Origin: Pseudomonadota bacterium
Lineage (GTDB): Bacteria > Pseudomonadota > Alphaproteobacteria > Sphingomonadales > Sphingomonadaceae
Direction of reading: 5' to 3'
Length of the DNA: 64,000 nucleotides
Assembly (NCBI GenBank): GCA_020160755.1
Contig: JAIUPN010000008.1
Span: forward strand, 124,001-188,000
Part shown: piece after piece, positions 33,605 through 41,708 of the stretch
How positions within the stretch are numbered: the stretch's first letter is position 1
Layout: each line of letters begins with the position of its first letter
Program-made: the position numbers and the translations under genes
Notes under the pieces: model-generated
Told to the model about the DNA's origin: nothing
The model's database searches: none
The model's input: the letters and a program-made list of their open reading frames with translations, nothing else

Positions 33605-33636
33605 TTTTCCAATTTGAGAATATTTTCTAATATGAG
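33605..33636. promoter_or_regulatory. AT-rich direct repeats upstream of the serine hydrolase gene
   Basis: TTTTCCAATTTGAG (33605-33618) and TTTTCTAATATGAG (33623-33636) match at 12 of 14 positions and are 18 bases apart; a third TATTTGAG lies at 33563-33570. In a GC-rich genome this AT-rich block upstream of the gene is a likely promoter/operator region. The bound protein is unknown. The remaining gap to 33912 shows no gene. Confidence 0.4.
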
Positions 33637-33912
33637 CATAATTGCGCCGAACAGAAATTGTCAACCGCCTTCCGTCCGGTCGTTCGGTAGTCGCGCCGGT
33701 GTGCCAAAGTGTGCAAAAGAGTGACTGGATCTTCTGCGGACCGACAGGAGCGGTTCGCCGGAGAGCCTCACGACTTCTGGTATGGAAATGGCGAAAGCGG
33801 ACATTCGCAGTCGCCTGGCGCCTGTGACGAGTTGGCCGGGGCGCGAGCCCGAAGCATGTCGGCGGCCCCGTTTCGGCGCACTACCGCAATGTCCGTTCGC
33901 GTTGACAGCCCC

Positions 33913-34707
33913 TCAGAACAGCAGCTGCGTAAGGGCCCAAATGAGGCCGAGCGACAACCCGACAAGCCCGAGCGTCGCCATTGTCCGTAAGATCTTCTGC
34001 ATGTCGATCGCCCGGCTGCCGAAAATCAAACCCAACGGAATCGCGAGCAGCGGATAGGTGGCAAACACGAAAGCGCCCATGATCGGGTAACGCAGCCAGT
34101 CGCTCGCCGGCAAATAATCGGCGGCAAATCCTTGTTCGACCGGCAAAAAGGCTATGGCCACGAAAATTGCGATGAACAGTTCAAAGCCGATCGCCTGCTT
34201 CACCCGGTTGCCGCGGCTATGCTTCCCCGCGAACAGGGCGAATGGAGCGGCGACCAGAAGCGGTCGCACGAAAGATGCCGTGTTGCCAATGGGGGGATCG
34301 GCAAGGAGGATCGCCGCCCCGGACCAGCATAGTCCGAAACCCGAAAAGGCGACGACGAACATGGTGGTGCAGCCCTCCATCCCTCTGTTCGGGCGCTGCC
34401 TGGCTTCATAAAAGCCGTAAAGAGACATGCACGCGACCAGCAACCAGCCGACGAGCGGGAGCGGCATTGCGAGGAGAAATGGTGTCACGATTAGCGCCAA
34501 CGCCGCCGCGATCGCGGCAGGCAAGCCGATGATAAACCCGACCCCGACCAACGCCTCGACCGGGTTCGGGATCCTGGCCTCATGGCCCAGCAACCTGCCG
34601 ATAATTGGCGCGCTGGTCATGACAACAAGCGCGAAAGCGAGCAGTACGAGGTAAGCGTAGGCGACGACCTGCGCCGCCACCCTCGCGTCGTTCAGGATCT
34701 CTATCAT
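33913..34707 (-). CDS. Unknown integral membrane protein
   Basis: 264 residues with about seven or eight hydrophobic helices (VVAYAYLVLLAFALVVMTSA near the start, LGLVGLSLGLIWALTQLLF at the end). I do not recognise the family. It has no signal peptide, no cytoplasmic domain and few charged residues in the helices. It stands alone between a promoter region and the sulfatase-like remnant. It could be a small transporter or a membrane-bound modification protein; nothing in the sequence decides this. Confidence 0.65.
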   Translation of the reverse strand: MIEILNDARVAAQVVAYAYLVLLAFALVVMTSAPIIGRLLGHEARIPNPVEALVGVGFIIGLPAAIAAALALIVTPFLLAMPLPLVGWLLVACMSLYGFYEARQRPNRGMEGCTTMFVVAFSGFGLCWSGAAILLADPPIGNTASFVRPLLVAAPFALFAGKHSRGNRVKQAIGFELFIAIFVAIAFLPVEQGFAADYLPASDWLRYPIMGAFVFATYPLLAIPLGLIFGSRAIDMQKILRTMATLGLVGLSLGLIWALTQLLF

Positions 34708-34848
34708 CAGGTATGGCGCATCCCGAGACCGTTTCCTTCAATACCCCTTGCCCACATCGGACGATGTAGATCATCCGGTCTTAATATTCTGGCTCTCGGG
34801 ACAAGCCAGCCATGTCGCGCGATGAACTGGACGAGCCGCCCGCTTTCG

Positions 34849-34971
34849 TCAGCCCGCCGCTGCCCGCGATGGTGCCCCCAAAGCTCTGGTTTCCGCTGGC
34901 GCGGTTTCGCGCACTGCCGTCGCGAGGAGAGCGGCGCCCGCTGCGCTGCCGATGAAGGAACGACGGTTCAG
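34849..34971 (-). pseudogene. Tat signal-peptide remnant after the formylglycine enzyme gene (possible sulfatase)
   Basis: Four bases after the formylglycine-enzyme stop, the frame beginning with CTG at 34971 reads LNRRSFIGSAAGAALLATAV, a clear twin-arginine signal peptide (NRRSFIG). It goes on for 20 further residues to a TGA at 34849 without any mature domain. The start codon is not ATG, GTG or TTG, so it may be mutated. Formylglycine-generating enzymes are often encoded next to their sulfatase, and many such sulfatases carry Tat signals; a truncated sulfatase is therefore the best guess. The rest up to 34707 shows nothing. Confidence 0.5.
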
Positions 34972-34975
34972 TATC

Positions 34976-35989
34976 TCAGGCCTTTGGCGCCTGGTCATAG
35001 ACGAGGCGGAAGCCGACATTGCTCGTGCCGAGGCCGGGATCGCGGCCCTGCCGCGACGCGGGGCGATAGCGCTGGCAATAGTTGGGCGCGCATAAATAGC
35101 TGCCTCCCTTCACCGTCCGCGACGGCATTCCGGGGTTCAGCGGGTCATAGGCGCTATTCTCGTCGGGGCCCTTGGGGTTGTCCTTGTCGTCGGGATTGTG
35201 GCCGGGCTTGAAGAAGTCGGTGGTCACTTCCCACACATTGCCGACCATGTCGTAAAGCCCGTTCGCGTTGGGCTTGTAGCAGCCGACGGGCGATACGCCC
35301 TTGAACCCGTCAGTTTCGGCGTTGTAATTCGGGAAGGCGCCCTGCCAGCTGTTCGCTTCCTCCGGCTGGACATTCTTCGATCGCTTGCCCGCGCTCGCCG
35401 CATATTCCCATTCGGCCTCGGTCGGGATGCGTCCCCCCGCCCATTTGGCATAAGCGACCATATCGTCCCACGCGAGGTGGACGACCGGCTCGTTTGCGAC
35501 CATGTCGGCGCCGGTCGGGCCATAGGGCTTTTTCCAGTTCGCGCCGGGAACATATTTCCACCAATCGGAATAATTGTTCGACGGGAAATCGGGCGGAGTG
35601 AACACCGCCGACCCCGCCTTCAGCATATCGGCCGGGATCTGCTCGACGGGCACCTGGAACTGCTTCGGATCGACGGGCCTTTCGGCGACGGTGACATAGC
35701 CGGTCGCCTTGACGAAATCGGCGAACTGGCGGTTCGTGACCTCGTGCGGGTCGATCCAGAAGCCGGCAACGGTCGTTTCGCGGACCGGGCCTTCCTCGGC
35801 ATAGACATCGTCTTCGCCCATCGCGAAGGTGCCGCCCGCAAGCTTGACGGGCGCATCCCCGATCGCGGGGCACTTGCGCGGCGTCGCCGCGGCAGCCGCG
35901 GTCTCCTTGGCGGCGTCCCCGTCGCTGCACGCCGACACAAGGCCCAGAAGCGCCACACCGAGAATCGGAAACAGGGTCGAACGGGTCAT
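34976..35989 (-). CDS. Lipoprotein formylglycine-generating enzyme (SUMF1/FGE type)
   Basis: 337 residues from the ATG at 35989. The signal peptide ends in a lipobox (LVSAC, Cys21). The FGE-sulfatase domain is complete: GGTFAMGEDDVYAEEGP, VTNRQFADFVKATGYVT, RIPTEAEWEYAASAG, NVWEVTTDFF, and the copper-binding active-site pair in GGSYLCAPNYCQRYR (Cys300 and Cys305), the same C-X4-C as human SUMF1. It would oxidise a cysteine to formylglycine in a sulfatase, here on the outer side of the membrane. Catalytic residues separate it from non-catalytic SUMF relatives. No intact sulfatase is present in the window. Confidence 0.87.
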   Translation of the reverse strand: MTRSTLFPILGVALLGLVSACSDGDAAKETAAAAATPRKCPAIGDAPVKLAGGTFAMGEDDVYAEEGPVRETTVAGFWIDPHEVTNRQFADFVKATGYVTVAERPVDPKQFQVPVEQIPADMLKAGSAVFTPPDFPSNNYSDWWKYVPGANWKKPYGPTGADMVANEPVVHLAWDDMVAYAKWAGGRIPTEAEWEYAASAGKRSKNVQPEEANSWQGAFPNYNAETDGFKGVSPVGCYKPNANGLYDMVGNVWEVTTDFFKPGHNPDDKDNPKGPDENSAYDPLNPGMPSRTVKGGSYLCAPNYCQRYRPASRQGRDPGLGTSNVGFRLVYDQAPKA

Positions 35990-36182
35990 CATCTTCTCCA
36001 CGCGGGCCGTGGTAACGGCCATCAGGTTACCGGGGCTGAACGCCATCCGGCGTCGGGTCAATGGGCAAGTGCGGGCGTCCCCTGGACGGCGGCAAGCGGC
36101 TCTGCGCGCCCGGCGGCGACCGCGAAGAGCATGAGCAGCGCATAACTGGCTGCCAACCGCTCGATCCTCGATTTGGGTCGGC

Positions 36183-37502
36183 CTATCGAACCGGGCGGGA
36201 TGGTGTCAGCCTGTCGAAATGGGCCAGTCCATCGAATGCCTGCCGAGGCTGGATCACATTTTCGGTGTCGTAGTTCACGCTGATCGACTGATCGCGGGAA
36301 AGCGAGGCCGGCGCGCCGGATCGAAAATCGATCACGAAATGCGGCACGCCTGCCGATGCGAGAAGGACATCGAGGGTCCCCGGCCTGATAGCCTTTCCGC
36401 CGCCGCCTTCGGCGGAACTGGCCCCGATTATCAGCAGACCGCGGCCGAGATCCCGGCGCAAATGAACGCCCATCGCTGCGGGTGGCCGCGAATAGATGGA
36501 CCAGATCCCGCCGCGCGTCCGTGCGTTCATGACGTGCCCGTTGTGCGCAAACAGCAGCATACGCCCGTCGGCGCCGCCGCGATCGAGCGCCCAGCGCGCA
36601 TTTTCGGCCATGGCGGCGTCGCGCGCCGCGTCGGCGCGATAGTCGCCCGGCCGCAAGGCGCCGTCGGCGGCGGGCGCGCGTGACACATCGAAAAGGGCCT
36701 GGAGCTGGCGGGCCGCGACGATATCTTGCCGGGCCCAGGCATAGTCCGCTGGCGACGTCGCCTCGATCAAGGCGGCGCGATTTGCATCGAAGAATTGAAG
36801 CGTGTCCGCGATGGACCGACGCAAACGCACGCGCTTCCGGCCGTCGAGACCCCGATAGCCCGGCACCGAAAAATGATCGAGGAAGGGGGCGACCGACTTG
36901 CGAACCGGCCCCGACGTTACGGGCGCCGCGCGCGCCAGATACGCGATACCATTGTCGAGGGTGATCCGCCCGCGCGCCCACGCCCCGTCCGCGTCGCCGC
37001 CGCTCATATCGATGCCGTAAAAGGCAATCTTGCGTTTGTGACGAGGGTCCAGATTATAGGCGCGGATCCATTCGAGCAGCTCGACATTCTCCGGAAAGCG
37101 CCCGAATCCCCAGCTCAGCCCGGTGCGCGCCAGATCGTGCACGTCCCCCGGTCCGCCCGCCGCATAATCGTGCAGACGCCGCGATTCATGCAGGCCCGAT
37201 TCGATCGCTATGGCCGTGAATCCCCGCTCCTCGACGAGGTAACGAAAGAGGCAGTTGCGAAGCGCCAGCGGTTCGTGCGCGCCGTGCACCGGTTCGCCAA
37301 GCGCGACCAGACGCACGTCGCCGATCATTTTCGCCATCGCGCCATAATCGGTGCGCGACGAAATCGTCTGGCACGCGGGCAGGGCGATCGCATGGGTCTG
37401 CGCCCAGACGGCAGAGGCCTCGTCGGGCGGCGTGGCGGCAGCGGCGGGCACCGTCCAGAGCAGCGCCGAGAGCGCCAGCCCGATCCTGCCAAACCCGGTC
37501 AT
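36183..37502 (-). CDS. Exported erythromycin-esterase-like hydrolase
   Basis: 439 residues from the ATG at 37502 (overlapping the upstream gene's stop, ATGA). A signal peptide (MTGFGRIGLALSALLWTVPA) precedes a full EreA/EreB-like domain with the metal-site-like motifs LGEPVHGAHEPLALRNCLF and FAIESG-like AIAIESGLHESRR near the start, and FAHNGHVMNA near residue 300. The family includes esterases and many proteins of unknown substrate. As the last gene of an operon for D-amino-acid compounds, it more likely acts on a lactone, ester or peptide linked to that pathway than on macrolides. Confidence 0.82.
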   Translation of the reverse strand: MTGFGRIGLALSALLWTVPAAAATPPDEASAVWAQTHAIALPACQTISSRTDYGAMAKMIGDVRLVALGEPVHGAHEPLALRNCLFRYLVEERGFTAIAIESGLHESRRLHDYAAGGPGDVHDLARTGLSWGFGRFPENVELLEWIRAYNLDPRHKRKIAFYGIDMSGGDADGAWARGRITLDNGIAYLARAAPVTSGPVRKSVAPFLDHFSVPGYRGLDGRKRVRLRRSIADTLQFFDANRAALIEATSPADYAWARQDIVAARQLQALFDVSRAPAADGALRPGDYRADAARDAAMAENARWALDRGGADGRMLLFAHNGHVMNARTRGGIWSIYSRPPAAMGVHLRRDLGRGLLIIGASSAEGGGGKAIRPGTLDVLLASAGVPHFVIDFRSGAPASLSRDQSISVNYDTENVIQPRQAFDGLAHFDRLTPSRPVR

Positions 37503-39109
37503 GGCAGGTCGATACGATAGAGCGCCGCACCGCTGAAGACGAGACGCTGGGCCTTGCCCTCGACGATCGTGTCGAAGCGGAGCCACTCGGGCGCATAAAC
37601 CGGCTTTTCGAAACGGAACCCCCCGGCGCCATCCGCGACGAGCGGCGTGGCGAGCGCCGAGTCCGCATAGGACATGACCAGCGCCGCGCCGCGCGTATAG
37701 ATGCGCACGCTCGGCCCCTCTTCGCCATGCGCGGCATAGCGCCCGACCAGCGCGCGATAGGCTGGCGGCGGCGCAGCGGGCAAGGCGAGGCCTTCGCGCA
37801 CATAGGTCGCATCGCCGTCCGATACCTCCGACACTGCGCCCGGCGCATCGCGAAAGAACAGGAAAGTGCGCGGCCCCTTGGGCGTGATATACGCGCCCCA
37901 TCCCTCGCGGCCGATCCGCGCGAGCGTCAGCATCTCGCCCCCTTCGTCAAGCAGCAGCTCCCCGGCCGCCCCGGTCCGGAACCGAAGCGCCTTGCCATTG
38001 GCCCCGATGAAACTGCCGGCGAAACTCGCGGGACCGCGCCACGACAGGTCGGGCTGTGGCACCGGCGGGGTTCCGAAGAGCCGGGCCACGATGCGCTCGC
38101 GAAGCGCCCGGTCCGCAGGTCCGTTGCCGAGAATGACGATGCCGAGACCCTGTCCGAGGTGAACCGAGAAATAGGCCTGGAAACCCGCGATCGAACCGGT
38201 GTGGAAAAGCATCTCGCCCTTGTCGGCGATGTCGAAGCCATAGCCGTAATCGTCGCGGACCGGCGTAGCGATCCGCGCGAAGGCGCTTTCGGAAAGCATC
38301 CGGCCTTTGGCTGTCTTGCCGCGTGCAAGCAGCATCCGTGCATAGGCCGTCATATCGGGAGCGGTCGAAACGATCGCGCCGTCGGCGGCGACATGGTCGA
38401 ACCAGGGCGCGGCCGCCAGCCGACCGTCGGGGGTCCGCTCGTAACTGTTGGCCATTCGGCCCCGCAGCCGCTCGTCGATCTGCGGTACGGTCGCCGCCAT
38501 GCCGAGCGGATCGAGGATGCGGCGCTGAAGCACCAGCGGGAACGGCCGCCGGTCGATCGCTTCGGCCGCATAACCGAGCAGTTGATAGCCCGAGTTCGAA
38601 TACCAGAAATGGTCGCCGGGTGCGTAATGCGGCTCGAAATCCTGGAGCGCGGTCGCAAGAAAACGCATCGACGCAGCGTAGGCGAGATAATTGGGCAGCC
38701 CCGAGCTATGCGACATCAGCGCGTGCCCCGTGATCGGCGCATGGCTGCTCCGCGGCTGGAATTCCGGCACATATTGCGCGATAGGCGCGTCGGGGTCGAA
38801 CGCCCCTTCGTCGGCCATCTGCATCAGTGCGACGGCGGCGAAGGATTTCGAGATCGACCCGATTGCGAAGCGCGTGTCCTGCGTGGCGGCGATACGCCGG
38901 TCGATGTCGGCATAGCCGTGCGTGGCGACCATCAGTGTGCGATCGCGATCGGTCACGGCCACGACCAGCGCCGTCTCGCCCGCCGCGCCTTCGACCATCG
39001 TGCGAATATCGGCGAGCGCCGCAGCGCGCGTCGTATCGCCCTCTCCCGCCGCCGCCGCGAAGTCAGCGAAGCCGATCGCAAAGGCGAACAGGATGAGCAG
39101 GCGGATCAT
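37499..39109 (-). CDS. Exported serine hydrolase (D-aminopeptidase/esterase-like)
   Basis: 536 residues from the ATG at 39109. Signal peptide (MIRLLILFAFAIGFADFAAA), then a class C beta-lactamase-like domain with SISK (Ser85, Lys88), YSN in FWYSNSGYQLL, and HTGS for KTG. About 180 further residues form beta-rich C-terminal domains. Related enzymes include D-aminopeptidases and D-amino-acid amidases. Its place between a DgcN-like gene and the esterase-like gene, with ATGA overlaps on both sides, supports a D-stereospecific substrate. The frame is open upstream to 39475 only as a shadow of the neighbour. Confidence 0.85.
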   Translation of the reverse strand: MIRLLILFAFAIGFADFAAAAGEGDTTRAAALADIRTMVEGAAGETALVVAVTDRDRTLMVATHGYADIDRRIAATQDTRFAIGSISKSFAAVALMQMADEGAFDPDAPIAQYVPEFQPRSSHAPITGHALMSHSSGLPNYLAYAASMRFLATALQDFEPHYAPGDHFWYSNSGYQLLGYAAEAIDRRPFPLVLQRRILDPLGMAATVPQIDERLRGRMANSYERTPDGRLAAAPWFDHVAADGAIVSTAPDMTAYARMLLARGKTAKGRMLSESAFARIATPVRDDYGYGFDIADKGEMLFHTGSIAGFQAYFSVHLGQGLGIVILGNGPADRALRERIVARLFGTPPVPQPDLSWRGPASFAGSFIGANGKALRFRTGAAGELLLDEGGEMLTLARIGREGWGAYITPKGPRTFLFFRDAPGAVSEVSDGDATYVREGLALPAAPPPAYRALVGRYAAHGEEGPSVRIYTRGAALVMSYADSALATPLVADGAGGFRFEKPVYAPEWLRFDTIVEGKAQRLVFSGAALYRIDLP

Positions 39110-40167
39110 GCGAGACAAGCCTCGACCAGCCGGTCGAACGCCGGGCCGCGGCGCATCGGATCGGCGACCGGAATACCCCATTCGATCGTCAGCGCCGCAA
39201 TCGCCCGTTCGGCGTCTTCGTCCGACAGTCCCGCCGTATTGAGCGACACGCCCGCGCAGCGAACGCCGGGGCTGGTGAGCTGAGCCTGCTGCACGGTGAC
39301 TTCGATTGCGCGGCCAATCGACGGCAGTGCGAATTCCGGCAAGCCGACGATCCGGTCGCGGCCGTGCGCGTGACACAGCACCAGAACGTCGGGCTGCGAA
39401 CCATGGAGGAGCCCCAGCGAGACGCCGGCATAGGAGGGATGGAAGAGCGATCCCTGTCCCTCGATCACGTCCCAATGCGCGGGATCGGCATCGGGGCTGA
39501 GCATTTCGGCCGCGCCCGCAACGAAATCGCTGACCACCGCGTCGATGGGAATGCCCCGTCCCGCAATCATGATACCGGTCTGGCCGGTGGCGCGAAAATC
39601 GGCGGCGAGCCCGCGTGCGCGAAAGGCCTCTGCAAGCGCCAGCGCGGTGTATTTTTTCCCCAGCGCGCAGTCGGTACCGACCGTCAGCAGGCGCCGGCCG
39701 CTCCGCCGCCGCCCGCTGGCGATCGGCAGTCCCGGCGGCGGCGTGCGAACGTCGATCAGGCGGCGGCCATGCGCCTGCGCCGCCTGCCGAAGCGGCACGA
39801 TATCGCCGAGACGGTCGTGCGCGCCGCTGATGATATCGAGCCCGGCTTCAAGGGCGTCGAGCAGATCGGGAATCCAGCTCTCGCGGATCGCGCCGCCGAT
39901 CGACGCTGCGGAAAGGACAAGCGCGCGGGCTCCCGCCGCATAGGCCTCACGCGGGGTCATCGCGGGCAGGTCGAGCGTCGCCGCGGCTCCCGGACATTTA
40001 TGCTCGGCAACGCACAGGTCCGGTGCCCAGTCGCGCAGCCCCCGCCCCGTCTTCAGGAAGGTCGTATCCGCCGCATCGCCCAGAAACAGCAGATAGGGCT
40101 TGGGCAAATCGAGCCTCGCGATTTCGGCGTCCGACGCCGACGACGGATGATCGAGAACAACAGTCAT
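39106..40167 (-). CDS. dgcN: DgcN-like protein (DUF1611), probable D-glutamate N-acyltransferase
   Basis: 353 residues from the ATG at 40167. The DUF1611 layout is clear: an N-terminal Rossmann-like half (PYLLFLGDAADTTFLKTGRG, then VAEHKCPGAAATLDLPAMTP) and a C-terminal P-loop half with TVGTDCALGKKYTALAL (residues about 162-178) and EGQGSLFHPSYAGVSLGLLH. Members named DgcN act with the racemase DgcA in D-glutamate catabolism by way of N-acetyl-D-glutamate. No DgcA gene is in the window. The neighbours (D-aminoacylase, serine hydrolase) support a D-amino-acid pathway. It overlaps both by four bases. Confidence 0.8.
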   Translation of the reverse strand: MTVVLDHPSSASDAEIARLDLPKPYLLFLGDAADTTFLKTGRGLRDWAPDLCVAEHKCPGAAATLDLPAMTPREAYAAGARALVLSAASIGGAIRESWIPDLLDALEAGLDIISGAHDRLGDIVPLRQAAQAHGRRLIDVRTPPPGLPIASGRRRSGRRLLTVGTDCALGKKYTALALAEAFRARGLAADFRATGQTGIMIAGRGIPIDAVVSDFVAGAAEMLSPDADPAHWDVIEGQGSLFHPSYAGVSLGLLHGSQPDVLVLCHAHGRDRIVGLPEFALPSIGRAIEVTVQQAQLTSPGVRCAGVSLNTAGLSDEDAERAIAALTIEWGIPVADPMRRGPAFDRLVEACLA

Positions 40168-41693
40168 GATTTGAGCTTCGAAGAAACGGGACGCCCCGGA
40201 CTGACACCGTCGACCAGCTTGCCGCGGTCGACGACGAACACACCGTTCACCATCACATAGTGGAACCCGTCCGAGTAGCGGGCGGCGTCGCCATAGGTCG
40301 CGCGCGTACCGACCGTTCGCGGGTCGAAAAGCACGATATCGGCGTCCATGCCGGGTTGCAGCCTGCCCTTGCGCGTCATGGCGGGAACGAAGGCTTCGAG
40401 CCGCTGCGCGGGCATCAGGGTGATCCTGCGCAGGGCTTCGGAAAGGTCGATCGTCTTTGTCTCGCGGACATAATGGCCGAGGAGGCGCGCAAAGGTGCCC
40501 GCCGAGCGCGGATGGCCGTTCGCCCCCTCGATCCGGCCGCCGTCGCTCGCGACTATCACCGACGGATCGCGCAGCAGCGCGGCGATGGTCGCCTCGCTGT
40601 TCATGTGCATGATGACCCCGTCGTCGCCGGTCCCTGCCCGCAGCGCATCGAACGCGGCCTGCGTCAGCCTTTTGCCCGTGCTGCGCGATTGCAGGTCGCC
40701 GACCGTGACGCCCCAGCGTCTCTCCCAGCCCGGATCGAAGAAATGGCTGCGCACCGCATCGACCGATCCGCCCCAGGGATAGGTTTCGGTGGTAATGTCG
40801 ATGCCGCGCCGGCGCGCATTGGCGATCAGCGCGGCCATGAAGGGCGCATCGCGCATCGCCATGCTGTTGATATGCGCGACATGGACACAAGCGCCCGTCG
40901 CAGCGGCATTGGCGACGCTCTCCTGCACCGCCTCGAACGCGCTGTCGGGCTCGACGAGGCTGCCATGACGGATGTGGGTGAAGAGGCAGGTCGCCGAACG
41001 CGCGGCAGCGGCGGTCACGCCCAGCATCTCGCGGCGCGAGATACCGGGCGCATATTGCGTCCCGCTACCGATCCCGATCGCCCCTTCGCCCAGCCCCTGT
41101 TCGAGCAGCGCCGAGAGCCGCGAAGACGCCGCATCGGACAGCGGCTCGTCAGCCTCTCTCGCGCCGAATTTCTCCATCGGATCGCGGAGCGCAGCGAGGC
41201 CCGCCGCGCCCTCTCCCTTCTGGATGAAATAACGCACCGCCGTGTGCCCGACGCTGGTGCCATAGTTCAGCAGTTCGCGCCCCTGCTTCGCCTGATACCA
41301 GGCCGAAACAGGCCATGTTCCGATTTCGAGCTCGAGCCGCGTCGCCACGCCGTCCTTCGCCTGATAGCCCGCCGCCTCGCGCGTCGTCGCGTGCGAGTGG
41401 ATATCGATGAAGCCCGGCGCCGCGACCAGCCCGCGCGCATCGATCGTCCGGCGTCCCTTGAGCGGCGCTGCGCTGACCGCAACGATCCGATCGCCATCGA
41501 CCGCGATGTTGCGGACGGCGTCGAGTCCGGTCTCGGGGTCGATCGCGCGCGCTCCGGCATAGACGATGTCATGGATGACGACCGCTTGCGACCCGCGGGC
41601 GAAAAGCTGCGCCGGCACGGCAACGGCCGTCAGGAACAGCACCGCGCCCCGCACCCGCCGTCCGATCGCCAATCGCTGCTTCCCCTCGCTCAT
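40164..41693 (-). CDS. D-aminoacylase / N-acyl-D-amino-acid deacylase family protein, exported
   Basis: 509 residues. An N-terminal hydrophobic segment (GAVLFLTAVAVPAQLFARG) looks like a signal peptide. Urease-superfamily amidohydrolase: DIHSHATT for the first metal pair, FTHIRHGS and VAHINSMAM for further His ligands, ASDGGRIEG with the catalytic Asp, and HPRSAGTFARLLGHYV, a signature of D-aminoacylases. It hydrolyses N-acyl-D-amino acids or D-peptides. It starts 15 bases after the TBDR stop and overlaps dgcN, so receptor, deacylase and DgcN are one unit. Confidence 0.87.
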   Translation of the reverse strand: MSEGKQRLAIGRRVRGAVLFLTAVAVPAQLFARGSQAVVIHDIVYAGARAIDPETGLDAVRNIAVDGDRIVAVSAAPLKGRRTIDARGLVAAPGFIDIHSHATTREAAGYQAKDGVATRLELEIGTWPVSAWYQAKQGRELLNYGTSVGHTAVRYFIQKGEGAAGLAALRDPMEKFGAREADEPLSDAASSRLSALLEQGLGEGAIGIGSGTQYAPGISRREMLGVTAAAARSATCLFTHIRHGSLVEPDSAFEAVQESVANAAATGACVHVAHINSMAMRDAPFMAALIANARRRGIDITTETYPWGGSVDAVRSHFFDPGWERRWGVTVGDLQSRSTGKRLTQAAFDALRAGTGDDGVIMHMNSEATIAALLRDPSVIVASDGGRIEGANGHPRSAGTFARLLGHYVRETKTIDLSEALRRITLMPAQRLEAFVPAMTRKGRLQPGMDADIVLFDPRTVGTRATYGDAARYSDGFHYVMVNGVFVVDRGKLVDGVSPGRPVSSKLKS

Positions 41694-41708
41694 ATGCCGC
41701 TCAAGCGA

